Source: Amia ocellicauda
Taxonomy: Eukaryota > Chordata > Actinopteri > Amiiformes > Amiidae
DNA length: 64,000 bases
NCBI RefSeq assembly: GCF_036373705.1
Contig: NC_089856.1
Location: 763,501-827,500, forward strand
Direction of reading: 5' to 3'
A model generated the notes under the pieces. The model was not told the origin of the DNA, did not search any database, and saw nothing but the letters and a program-made list of their open reading frames with translations. A program made the translations under genes and the position numbers. Shown piece by piece: positions 13,501-24,459 of the stretch; position 1 is the first letter of the stretch, and each line of letters begins with the position of its first letter.

Positions 13501-15456
13501 CGTGTTGGGGCTTCACAAATGCTTTGCTGCATACCTCGGTTGTAACGAGTGGTTATTTCAGTCAAAGTTGCTCTTCTATCAGCTTGAATCAGTCGGCCCA
13601 TTCTCCTCTGACCTCTAGCATCAACAAGGCATTTTCGCCCCCAGGACTGCCGCATACTGGATGTTTTTCCCTTTTCACACCATTCTTTGTAAACCCTAGA
13701 AATGGTTGTGCGTGAAAATCCCAGTAACTGAGCAGACCGGCCCGTCTGGCACCAACAACCATGCCACGCTCAAAACTGCTTAAATCACCTTTCTTTCCCA
13801 TTCAGACATTCAGTTTGGAGTTCAGGAGATTGTCTTGACCAGGACCACACCCCTAAATGCATTGAAGCAACTGCCATGTGATTGGTTGGTTAGATAATTG
13901 CATTAATGAGAAATTGAACAGGTGTTCCTAATAATCCTTTAGGTGAGTGTACAGGTCTGATGAGAGGCTGCCTCCTTGTGGCCGGACGGCAAACTACAGC
14001 CTGGAGAGCTGGTAAGGAGGCAAGACGCACTGGGGTCGATTCTGTCTGTTATTGTGTAATCACTCCACTGATAATAATGACTAGTGATGAGCAGGAATCA
14101 CAGCACCACCCCAGGGCACCTCTGTCCAAGGGGATGGGACCTTTCACCAGACAAAAGGGATTTGACCAGACACTGAAACATCACGGTTACTACAGCACAC
14201 AGGGGTTTATGTGAAGCAATACGGTTGGAGATGTAGGTGTGATGCCATAGTGTAGTACAGAACATTATCACAGTCTGCAGTATATTACTGAATGATGCAG
14301 TATCATGTATTACTGTAGTAAAGTGCAGTAAATTACAGCGGACAGATGCTCAAGGGCACCAGACCAGGCAGGTCAATAATGAGAGCACTGCACGCCTGCG
14401 GTGCGTCTGTCCCCTGACCGCTGTGGTCCTGTCTGTGCTGTGCCACAAACTTGGCCTTTATCTGGTCTGCCCGTGTTTGTGTATTCCAGCGGTTATGATG
14501 TCAAACGGCTCGGCCTCAGTGTCCCCCCTGTGTGGTCAGTGCAGCAGGGATGTTGGATTTCTTCATTGCAGAAAATATGGATAAAGGCTTCAATGACTGT
14601 CCTGAACGGATCTTCATTTCATTATTATTACTATCACATTATTTTTCCATCCAGTGGCCCATCAATACAGCTGGGTTTGTACTGGAGCATTCTGGGTACA
14701 GTAGCAGAGACCCCACTGGGACTGAATCCACGACCCCCAGCTCAGGAGCCCCGAGTCCCTGAGATGTCCGCCCCTCATCTGAGAGCAGCGACAGACTCTT
14801 TCAGCACCGAGGACACCGTTTTAAACATAACCGTCAGCCTGTCAACCCACCCAGAGCCCATCTAACAGCCGCGGCCATCAGCTATATCTGACTTTTAATA
14901 CAGAGTTTGCAAGAAGAAACGTAAGAGTGATGCATCTGTCCATAACAGGAGTGATATATACGTGTATGTGAGTCTGTCTGTCAGTGTGTCTGTGTCTGTG
15001 TATATGTATGCGAGTCTGTCTGTCAGTGTGTGTGTGTGAGTCTGTCTGTCAGTGTGTGCGTGTATGTATGCAAGTCTGTCAGTGTGTGTGTTTATGTGTG
15101 TGTGTGTCTGTGAGTCTGTCTGTCAGTGTGTGTGTGTGTCTGTGAGTCTGTCTGTCAGTGTGTGTGTTTATGTATGTGAGTCTGTCAGTGTGTGTGTGTA
15201 TGTGAGTCTGTCTGTCTGTCTGTCAGTGTGTGTGTGTCTGTGTGTATGTGAGTTTGCTGTCTGTCTGTCTGTCAGTGTGTGTATGGGTATGTGAGTCTGT
15301 CTGTCTGTCTGTCTGTCAGTGTGCGTGTGTATGTATGTATGCGAGTCTGTCAGTGTGTGTGTATGTGTATGTGAGTCTGTCAGTGTGTGTGTATGTGTAT
15401 GTGAGTCTGTCTGTCTGTCTGTCAGTGTGTGTGTGTCTGTGTGTATGTGAGTTTGC

Positions 15457-15536
<80 letters not shown>

Positions 15537-15974
15537 AGTCAGTCAGTGTGTGTGTACGTGAGTCCGTCAGTGTGTATGTTTGTCTGTATACAGTATAATG
15601 GCACTGCCGGTGTGTCCAGGTGATCCGAGTGACACACAGGTGAAGCTGCCCGCTGACACTCCTGACCCGCCACTAACACCGTGTCACGGCCCGGCTGTGG
15701 GGGACAGGGAGTCCCGGAGCCACACCGAGAGAGGCCGGCCGAGGCGCCGGCACTGAAGCCCCATCCGGCAGCGAGCGCTGTTTTGCCTGCGCGCCGCTGC
15801 GCAGAGTCGCTCGGTCGGTCCGGTAGTAAGTCTTCCGCTCCCCGGCTCTGCAGCCACGCTAACCCGGCCCCACATTACCTGTCCCCGGGCGAGCAGGCGG
15901 ACGACGTGCTCCCGGTGCCTCCTGGCCGGCTTCTGTTTGTTTTCATCCCTCTCCGATTTCGAGCTGGGCGCCAT
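6446..15974 (-). CDS. DCAF15: DCAF15 (DDB1- and CUL4-associated factor 15), complete
   Basis: Thirteen coding exons, transcript order: 15974-15879, 12682-12585, 12190-12055, 11973-11867, 11578-11448, 10505-10344, 9385-8858, 8761-8670, 8552-8424, 8322-8240, 8107-8003, 7834-7719, 6501-6446. They sum to 1839 nt, or 612 aa (human about 600). It starts [13 protein letters not shown] and ends [20 protein letters not shown]15 is the substrate receptor of a CRL4 ubiquitin ligase bound through DDB1. In human it is the target of aryl sulfonamides that recruit RBM39 (family knowledge). Visible conserved blocks are [54 protein letters not shown] and [19 protein letters not shown]. The long exon 8858-9385 encodes a Ser/Pro/Glu-rich disordered linker. 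Its acceptor is ambiguous by one codon because CAG is repeated. Intron 1 (12683-15878) holds a Tc1 transposon and a SINE. Confidence 0.95.
6530..6950. repeat. ACAACA/CAGCAC simple-sequence array in DCAF15 intron
   Basis: About 400 bp of ACAACAACACAGCACTACA-type units in the last intron of DCAF15. It has no coding features beyond artefact frames. Confidence 0.85.
7034..7679. mobile_element. Probable non-autonomous hAT element in DCAF15 intron
   Basis: The ends read CAGGGCTCCCACTC (7034) and, reverse-complemented from 7679, CAGGGTTCCCACTGGTCGTG. Both are typical hAT termini, followed by AATTCC/TTTCCA-rich subterminal sequence. The flanking 8-mers share only about half their bases, so the target duplication is weak. 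No transposase is visible. Confidence 0.5.
10020..10205. repeat. Interspersed-repeat-like segment in DCAF15 intron, unclassified
   Basis: The stretch around GTGTGAAGAAGTGTCTCCTG resembles a dispersed fish repeat I recall but cannot name. Sequence from about 9450 to 10020 is AT-rich and non-coding. A SINE-like tail (GTAAGTCGCCCTGGA, then AAATAAATAATAAATA) is at 10745-10785. From 10790 to 11440 I see nothing else certain. Confidence 0.35.
12195..12480. repeat. CAC/ACA simple-sequence array in DCAF15 intron
   Basis: A mixture of CACACCACCACAG and ACTACAACAACAC units between the exons at 12055-12190 and 12585-12682. Confidence 0.85.
12745..13949 (-). mobile_element. Near-complete Tc1/mariner transposon in DCAF15 intron 1
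   Basis: Both ends carry the same terminal inverted repeat, starting CACTCACCTAAAGGATTATT at 12745 and ending with its reverse complement at 13949. TA dinucleotides flank both ends (12743-12744 and 13950-13951). The 1205-bp length suits a full Tc1 element. One minus-strand transposase gene lies inside. The TIRs are nearly identical, suggesting fairly recent insertion. Confidence 0.95.
12777..13801 (-). pseudogene. Tc1/mariner transposase, one frameshift, DD36E spacing
   Basis: The start [20 protein letters not shown] (ATG at 13801) is followed by a one-base frame change near 13740. From there the rest reads open to the stop at 12777: [13 protein letters not shown] (helix-turn-helix), AWSDESRF (first Asp), [11 protein letters not shown] (second Asp) and [11 protein letters not shown] (Glu). 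I count 36 residues between the second Asp and the catalytic Glu, against 34 in classical Tc1. The length without the shift would be about 340 aa, usual for the family. The lesion should abolish activity, although the 292-aa stretch from 13655 keeps the whole catalytic domain. Confidence 0.9.
14620..14800 (-). mobile_element. tRNA-derived SINE, copy B
   Basis: Minus-strand sequence GGATTCAGTCCCAG (RNA polymerase III B-box-like), then CAGAATGCTCCAGTACAAAC, CAGCTGTATTGATGGGCCAC and an (AAT)n tail. It matches the copy at 24236-24460 over most of its length, with a small internal deletion. Confidence 0.7.
14955..15592. repeat. TCTG/TG/TATG microsatellite block in DCAF15 intron 1
   Basis: More than 600 bp of alternating TGTG, GTCTGTCTGTCAG and TATGTGAG units, including a (TG)18-type run near 15500-15535. 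All apparent reading frames here are repeat artefacts. Confidence 0.9.
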
Positions 15975-16270
15975 TTTCCGCCGCTGCCAGCTCCCTCTGC
16001 GCGACCTCCTTCCTGCCCACGCCGCCCGCCCATTGGCCAACGCCGCGCCCGCCGAGCTCTCCCATTGGCCACTGGGGGTGTCAATCGCAACAAGGGGGAC
16101 GGCAACCCCGCTGCGCTGCGATTGGACAGGCTCTTGCCCCGCCGCAGCCGCGGTGTTGCGCCGGGGGCAGCAGTGGCGTCAGGGATGGACGGCGATGCCG
16201 GGATCGGACTGGGACTTTGCTGCGGTGATCGAGCCGTTATTTCACCGGCGCCCTTTCCCCGGGAGCCACA
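15975..16270 (-). promoter_or_regulatory. DCAF15: DCAF15 CpG-rich promoter with three CCAAT boxes
   Basis: GC- and CpG-rich sequence directly upstream of the DCAF15 ATG (15974). Three ATTGG motifs on the plus strand (16032-16036, 16064-16068, 16121-16125) are CCAAT boxes on the gene's strand. This is typical of TATA-less NF-Y-driven housekeeping promoters. Confidence 0.65.
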
Positions 16271-17139
16271 GCGCGGTTATAAACACTGACAGTGTAAACC
16301 GGACTGTCCCAACGTGATGGTAATTAGTTCTGACAATAAAGATTTTAAAATTTGAATGTACTACCTATTCAATTATGTACCCCCCCCCCCCCCCCAACAC
16401 ACACACACTGCCTCCTCCGACCAGACAAACACAGCAGCCACTTTCTTAAAATTATTTATTTCATAATATAATTTTCATTTCATTTTACTTCTCTTAAAAT
16501 AGTGCTTTGTTTTTTCTCTCAGGCAGAGTTGCTGCCACCCCCTCTCTCGCTCCCATCTCTCCTGTCTCTCTCCAGGGGGCCCCACTCACTCTGTCAGCCA
16601 CAGACACTCAGCACAACAAAGTGCAAACTCAACACACGACACCCCCCCCACCCCAGAAAAAGATTTTAAAAAGACCGCACCCCCCACCCCTTATTCCAGC
16701 TCAGGGTCTTCATTACTTTATTGATTGGAGTCGTTAAATAGGAGCAGTAATCTGTCCGGCTGTTAATCCGTCACTCCTTGGCAGGGGCCGGAGCCGTTAA
16801 CCCCTTGAGCACCAGAGGCACCCGCGTCTCCGCCAGCCCCCCCAATAGCCACAGCTTCTATATTAATTAACTAATTAATTAATACACCTTCACAGAGAAG
16901 CAGGGAGCCTGCCAATGCAATAACCTGCCCATTACGTCGGCTCTGATGATGATGTCATTGTTCTGTTCTGTGCACTGAAACATTACACCTGAACTCTAAC
17001 CCCCCCTGTAGTTTCATTATCGTTATTACTGTAGTGCATTTCCTTTCATTATTGGATTCTGCTGTGTGTGCGCGTGTGTGCGCGTGTGTGCGTGTGAGTG
17101 TCTGTGTTTGAGTGTGTGTGTGTGTAGCAGCAACCCCCC
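16271..17139. other. Interval between DCAF15 promoter and CC2D1A stop: CC2D1A 3' UTR, poly-C run
   Basis: It contains a LINE-like AATAAAG tail near 16335, a poly-C tract at about 16380-16395 and TG repeats near 17060-17125. Minus-strand AATAAA motifs at 16455-16460 and about 16717-16722 could end CC2D1A transcripts. No gene is seen. Confidence 0.5.
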
Positions 17140-17891
17140 TCAGATGGCTCTTGGGCGCCTCTTCTGTAGGGATTCCATCTTTGAGAGAGAGAGAAAGTCA
17201 GACATTTAATCTTAGGCAGTATGTAAATAAAATGTTTTTATAAATTAAATAGCTTAATAGTGTGTCAACAGCGTATTGATAGCTCTGTGTGTTGACGGGG
17301 AAGTGTGCTGACAGTGTAGTGACAGTGCAGTGTGTCGACAGGGCAGTGTGTCTATAAGGCAGTGTGTTAATAGTGTATTTATAGCTCAGTGTATTGACAG
17401 CGCAGTGTGCTGACAAGTGTGCTGTCAGAGCAGTGTTTGGCAGTGCAGTGTGCTGACAGCACAGTGTGTCGAGAGGGTTACCTCGCTCTCCACCATCTTC
17501 ATCCGGTACAGGGCATCTCTAGCAGCTTCCTGTAGAACAGAGAACAGCTGTTACACCCCCTCACTGTACACCTCTCTCTCTCACCCCCACCTCTCTCCTC
17601 CTTTCTTTATCTCTCCCTCTGTACATTACTCCCCTCTCCCTCTCTCTACCTTTATTTCACTACCCACCCTGCACCTTTCCTCTCCTCCTCTCTCCCCCGC
17701 CCAGCTCCCTCCTTGTCTCGTACCCGGTGTCCCTGGCTGGACAGCTGTTTGACAGAGTCTCCCAGTCCGACAATGAACTTCTTCAGCACGGCCTCGTAGT
17801 CTGCGATGGGACAGAGCATAGCGTTACACTCTGTACAGGGGTGTGTGTAGGTGTGTACAGGTGTACAGATGTGTGTCCAGGACAGGTGTAG

Positions 17892-17933
<42 letters not shown>

Positions 17934-20653
17934 CTGTTACACAGGTGTGGGTGACTGTGGGTGTACAGGTGTACAGATGTGTGTCCAGGACAGGTGTGTG
18001 CAGGTGTACCCTTCAGCAGGCCGGGGGAGGGCCGCTCCAGCACCCCTCTCTGCCACTGCAGCCGGCGACACACGTCCTTGTGCTGCTGCAGCAGGTCAGC
18101 GGGGGGGTCCCGCCGAGACTGACGGCACTCTGACAGCTGGGGGGCAGGAGAGAGACGTTGATGGACAGACAGAACCACTGGTTATGACAGACAGACAGAG
18201 ACAGACAAAGAGACTGACCTTCCGCTCGGCTCTCTCCTTGTCATAGTTCAGCAAACTGAGGCTGTGGAGCTTGTAGGGAGCAGAGCGACTGAGAGAGAGA
18301 GAGAGAGAGAGAGAGGTGACTCATCAGGTCAGTGCATCAGTCAGGTGTTGAGGTGTGCATCAGTGACTCACTTGGCATTGTTGTCTTTGGGGGGGTCACT
18401 GGAGCGCTGGGATTTAGGTGCAGCTGCCTGAGAGACAGACAGACAGACACACATTAATACTAAGACTAACAGAAACTTCTGCCTTCCTTATCCTCCTCCC
18501 CCTCTCTCCCCCTCCCTCACCGGGGGCGGTTTAGCGGCGGGGGGGTCGATGACGAGCCAACGCTCAGTGACCGTGTCCAGCTGCGGCCCCTCCAGCGGCT
18601 CCCTGATGCGCACCCTGACCTCCACACGCCCCCCCGTGGGCCTGCGGCCGTCCAGCACCTGAGAGAGAGAGAGAGAGAGTAGTGGGGGGAGAAGTGTCTC
18701 AGTGCGTCCGTGTGTCAGTTTCAGTGCGTCCGTCTCAGTGCGTCCGTCTCGCTCACCTCCACAAACTGTCTGATCTCACACTGCGTGTCCAGAGCTTCCA
18801 GTTTGAGCTGCCCTGTGCCCACAACCTTGTCTCCCTTAAACAGGCCCCTGTAACACAACAACACAACATTGTAACACTCTCTCACACACACGCACGCACG
18901 CACGCTCAGTCAGTCAGCGTGTGGGTCAGCCGGTCAACTCACCCCTTGTGGACGACCTCCAGCCGGATGCCCTTGCTGTGGATGACCCTCTTGAGTGCTC
19001 GGTGACCCCGGGAGATGGACAGCTGGAAGTGGTCCCCGAACTCTGCAGGGGTCAGGGGTCAGGGGTCAGAGAGAGCGTCAGTGTGTCAGAGAGCCATGAT
19101 TTCAGTCTGTGTCTGTAAGTCCTGGTGTCAGCGTGTCAGAGAGGTGCATTGTGGGTACCTGGGCAGTTGGTGTTCTTTACTGTGCTAGTCTTATCCCTCT
19201 GAGCCTCCTCCTGTAAGAGAGAGAGAGAGAGAGAGAGACAGCACCAGCGTGAGCAGGAAGGGAGTGTGAGTGTGTGTGAGTAAGAGTGAGAGAGAGTGTT
19301 TGTGTTGTGTGTCAGTATCTCGGTGCGTCACTCTTACCAGGCTGGGGAAGGGAAACTCAAAGCGAATGCTAGCATCCAGATCATTAGGGGACCCTAATGG
19401 AAGAGAGAGGGAGAGGAACAGTGAGAGAGCAGCACAGAGCCCAGACTGGAGCCACACAGACAGACAGACAGGAAGAGGAATGGGGAGACAGACAGACAGA
19501 TGGACAAACACACACAGAGACAGACCTGAAGGAGCAGGCAGGTTGATACCCTTCACTATAGTCAACTGCATCTCAGAGCTGGATAGCTTTGGGAAGACCC
19601 TGCAGAGAGAGAGAGGGGAGGGTCTCAGTCACTGTGGCAATGTGTGGGAGTGTCAGTGTGCGTGTCGGTGTGGGATTGTCAGTACTGACTTGACGGTGCT
19701 GATGGTGCGCTCCTCATAGTGGTATGCCGGCACGGGCTGTCCCCCCCCGTGGGCCCGACGCAGCACAGCCAGGGACTGCAGGCAGTGATCCGACAGCCGC
19801 TCGAACCTAGAGCACAGGGACACCGTCACTCACCGTCTCACAGACAGGAGAGAGGGACAGAAAGACACACTGGCAGAGACAGAGAGACACACCTGGCCGT
19901 CTCAGCTACGTTCCCCAGGGATGTGAACTGCTGAGAGTGACTGAGACACTTCTGCAGAGAGAGAGAGAGAGAGAGAGAGAGGCTGTGAATAGTACGATTG
20001 TGTGGTTGTGCAGGTGGGGTGTGTGATTGTGCAGTTGTGTGTCTGACCTGGTGCTGCTGTTTCAGCAGGTCCATCAGCTGTCTGTACTGCTGCACCTTGG
20101 CTGGGGACAGGGAGGGGCCGGAGGACTGGACCAGCGTGTACTCACTGTCACTGACCGGAGCGCTGGGCATCTGAGGAGCAGGGAGAGGAGTGGGGAGAGG
20201 AGCGGGGAGAAGGAGGTGGAGAGAGGTGCAGGGAGAGGGAGAGGAGGAGGAGGAGAGAGAGAGAGAGGGAGAGCAGAGACGAGGAGGAGGGGGAGGAGGA
20301 AGCCCAAGAGTGAGAAGATGGAGGGATGATGAGAGACAGAAGACACACGAACACATCGCACCCCCACCAGCGGTCAGGCGTCGCCCTTACCTTGGAGATG
20401 TCAATGGGCAGGCCGGCGCTGGCCGCGGCGATCATGGGCTCCAGGCCCTTGGCGTGACGCAGGTGCAGCGCTGCCCCCTGCATGTCCCCCAGCTGCTTCG
20501 CACGCAGAGCTGCTTTCAGGAGCTGCTGCTTCCGAGTCTGCAGCAGCTCCGTCTGCTGCTGGGCTGCACGACACACACTGCGTTACAAACACGCACTGCC
20601 CCTGGGCTGCACAACACACTGTGTTACACACATACGCTGCTGCTGGGCTGCAC

Positions 20654-20699
<46 letters not shown>

Positions 20700-20835
20700 C
20701 AACGCACACCCCTACCCTTGGGTCCCATCTTTGGTTTGGGGTTGTCTGTGGGGGCTGGGGTCACCCCTGTGTTACGATGGGCGGGGGGGCGAGGGGCAGC
20801 AGGGCGCAAAACCGACTGGACGAAGACAACAGGAG

Positions 20836-20871
<36 letters not shown>

Positions 20872-21851
20872 GGAGGAGTTTAAAACTTCGATCCATAGTT
20901 ACTACACACAGTAAAGATGATCCCACACGAGCTCACTCTCGTCTCACCTTCACATCTTCCTCCTCTGGCCCGCCCTCTTCCTCTGCGTCTGCATCCTGAT
21001 TGGCCAGCTTCATAGCGGTCTCCAGCACTCCCATGATGCTCTGCTGCCCATCTCTGGCCTCTGACCCCTGGAGTGGCGGGCACCCTGCCAAAGAGGTCAC
21101 ACAGAGGTCATGCTGGGTTCCCACAACCTCCACACAGACAGTCATACAGACAGAATTGTTAGAGTGAAAATGAAAAGATGTAAATGAACTGCAGGTATTT
21201 TGAATTGAATCAATAAAGTATTTTAAAAATTGAAAAAAAAAAAAAATTGAGACAGACAGAATGTGTCAGTCAGTGTGTCAGTATGTCAGTCAATGTGTCA
21301 GTGTGTCAGTCAGTCAGTGTGTCAGTTACCTGGGGGCACAGGCAGCTCTGACAGGTTGACCGGCCGGCCGGCCTTGTTGGCTCTGATAGCATCCTGATAT
21401 TGCTGAGGGAGGGGGAGGGGAAGACTTGATTATTGCATCTCCACACGTCTCCCTCCCTGTCTCTCCCGCTCTCTTCCCCTCATCCCGCCCCTCCGCCCCG
21501 GTCACCTTGATGATGCGCTGGTGCATCCTGGCCTTGCGGTCGTCCCCCTTGCTCTTGGCGGTCTCCGCAGCAACGCGATACTTCTCCATCCTCTGCTGCA
21601 GCGCCTCCGCCACACTGCGCGGCGCTAGAGTCGGGAGAGACGGGGAGAGAGAAACGCGGGGAGAGACAAGCAATCATGAAAAAAGGTATAAAGACACAGA
21701 ATTAATATACAAGAACTAATGAAACGGAATACAGTGCAGTAACACACACACAAACAGTATAGTAACACACACACACACCCACAAAGTACAGTGCAGTAAC
21801 ACACACACCCACAGTGCAGTAACACAGACACACACACAGTACAGTGCAGTA

Positions 21852-21882
<31 letters not shown>

Positions 21883-21941
21883 ATAGTAACACACACACAC
21901 ACCCACAAAGTACAGTGCAGTAACACACACACCCACAGTGC

Positions 21942-21991
<50 letters not shown>

Positions 21992-22055
21992 CGGCGCAGT
22001 AACACACACACACAGTACAGTGCAGTAACACACACACACACACACAGTACAGTGC

Positions 22056-22103
<48 letters not shown>

Positions 22104-22168
22104 CGGCGCAGTAACACACACACACAGTACAGTGCAGTAACACACACACACACACACAGTATGGCGCC

Positions 22169-22213
<45 letters not shown>

Positions 22214-24421
22214 CGGCACAGTAACAGTGAATACCTGGCTCTGCCGTGGGGGGCAGGGCTGTTGCTGGGGGTTGGGGGGTGGACTGGACTGGAGGGGCTG
22301 GGCTGTCCGTCACAGGGTCTCCAGGGAATTGAGAAAGAGAGAGACACTCAGACTCTTACACTCATTACAACAGTCAATTAACGGAGAGAGAGAGTGGGAC
22401 AGAGGGAGAGAGAGAGAGAGAGCGAAAGAAAGAAAGGCGGAGATGCTTGTAGGGGGGTTAGACAAAGAGGGAAGGAAGGACGGCAGACAGAGCAGGCCTG
22501 CGGAGTCGTCGCGCCCCCTGACCTGGTGGCGGCGGGACGGTGCCCAGGTCCACGGACTCCCCTCTGTTCAGAGCCTCCAGGACCGGGTCCAACAGCTGGG
22601 AGAGCAGAGGAGAGACCTGAAAACATCTGTACACATCTGTGCACCACATCTGTACAGTCACTGTGTGTGTCTCAGGAACATCTCTGCCTCTTATTTTTAC
22701 TTCCTAATTTATTTCACTCACTCCAATAAAGTACGGCAAGCCGAGTGATCACTTAGAGAGATCTGCCATTGCATGTCAAGTTATCTGCAAATGACTTCCT
22801 GTATGTAGCCTGAGATGATCACTTCCTGTTCACTTGTTCATTCATTTCTATGTAACTGAATGAGTAAACAGGAAGTGATCATCTCAGCCAACATAATAAA
22901 GCTAATTCTGAATTTGAATTGGAGGGGGGGGTGCAGTACCTTGCTGCTGTGGTACAGGGAGCGGGCCAGCTCTGTCCTGCCACTCTGCTTGGCCTTCAGA
23001 GCCGCCAGTTTGTACTCCCTCTGCCGACTGAGAACCAGCGCACGCACTCCTGCACACAGATACACATACACACACACAAAGAGATACACAGACAGAGACA
23101 CACACAAATGTATTATTATTGTGTTATTATGTAATTATTAGGATTTATATAAATGTGAATAAGTGCAGCACCGCACCTGTGGGTGGCAGGCTGTCCGGCT
23201 GGCTCGGGGTCAGGGGTGAGATCAGGGGCGTCTCCGGGGTCGTTGCAGGGCAACCTTGGGGGGGTACCAGGAGGCTGGGCTTGGGCCGGATGGGCGGGGC
23301 CTCCTGGAGAGCTCTCTCATTTGCCGAGAGGGCGGGCGTGTCCTCAGGCCGCCCCACCTGCTCTCTGATTGGCCCGGGCTTCTCGGGGGGCGGGGCCTGT
23401 GGAAGCGCAGGCGTGCTGCCCGTGGCGACAGGGGGAGGGATCTCCTCCTCACTGATTGGCTTTCCCTTCTTGACGGACGAGAGCATAGACTGCAGGGTCT
23501 GAAAGGAGGAGAGAGGGTTACTACAGCGGTGACAAACCCCAACTCCTTCTTCCATCCCTTCTTCCTCCTCTCCCCCCCACCACCATCCCTCTTCTCTCAG
23601 TCTCTCTCTGACCTTCAGTCCTCTCTCGTATCTGCGCGTCTTGCTGCTCTCCCCCGCTGCCCTGGTGTTGATAATGGCAGCCTGGTACATGTCGATCCTC
23701 TCCGTGAGGAGGGACTCCAGCCCCCCTGAGCTGATGGGAGTTCCCGGGGCGGGGCAAGGGGTGGGGCCCTGCCGGGGAGGGGGGGTGGTCTCTGGCTCTG
23801 ATTCCTCCTGCAGTACTTCATTTAGCTCCGCCTACAGAGGAACAGTGATTTTACGTGCGTCTCTCACAGTGAGTGTGTCAGTGTGTGTGTGTGCGCATGT
23901 GCATCCGTGTCAGTGCCTGTATCAGTGTGTCAGCGTGTCGGTGTGTGTAGCAGTGTCTCAGTGTGCTCACCATGAGGTCTTCATCTCCCTCCAGATCTCC
24001 ATCCTCCTCCTCCTCTTCATCCTCATCCAGGTCCTTCATACACAGAGCCGCCATGCGCTCAATATCTGCCATGGGGACCGGGGCTGAGAGAGAGAGAGAA
24101 AGAATGAGTATTGGCACAGGAAGCACTTCAGTTCATTGAGCGCCTGTTGTTTGGGCTTGTTAATGTTTCAGCAGCATCATTAGTGTTTATCTTCACACAG
24201 CATCTTCCAGAGGTTTACTCTGCTACAAAGAACCGGCACCTTCTCTGTATCCAGATGTGGGGCTCTGGGCTCCTGAGCGGGGGGCAGGGGTTCAGTCCCA
24301 GGGGTCTCTGCTGCTGTGCCCTTGAGCTAGGCACTTTACCCAGAATGCACCAGTATAAACCCAGCTGTATCGATGGGCCACTGGGTGGAAAAATAATCTG
24401 CATAAGAGTGTCTGCTAAGAA

Positions 24422-24459
<38 letters not shown>

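Noticed and set aside
20190-20999. 269-codon plus-strand frame rich in Arg/Glu and His/Thr
   Set aside because: Antisense to CC2D1A exons and introns with GA and CA repeats.
21625-22347. Cys/Val-rich minus-strand frames
   Set aside because: CA repeat artefacts in a CC2D1A intron; the only coding part is the short exon 22235-22318.
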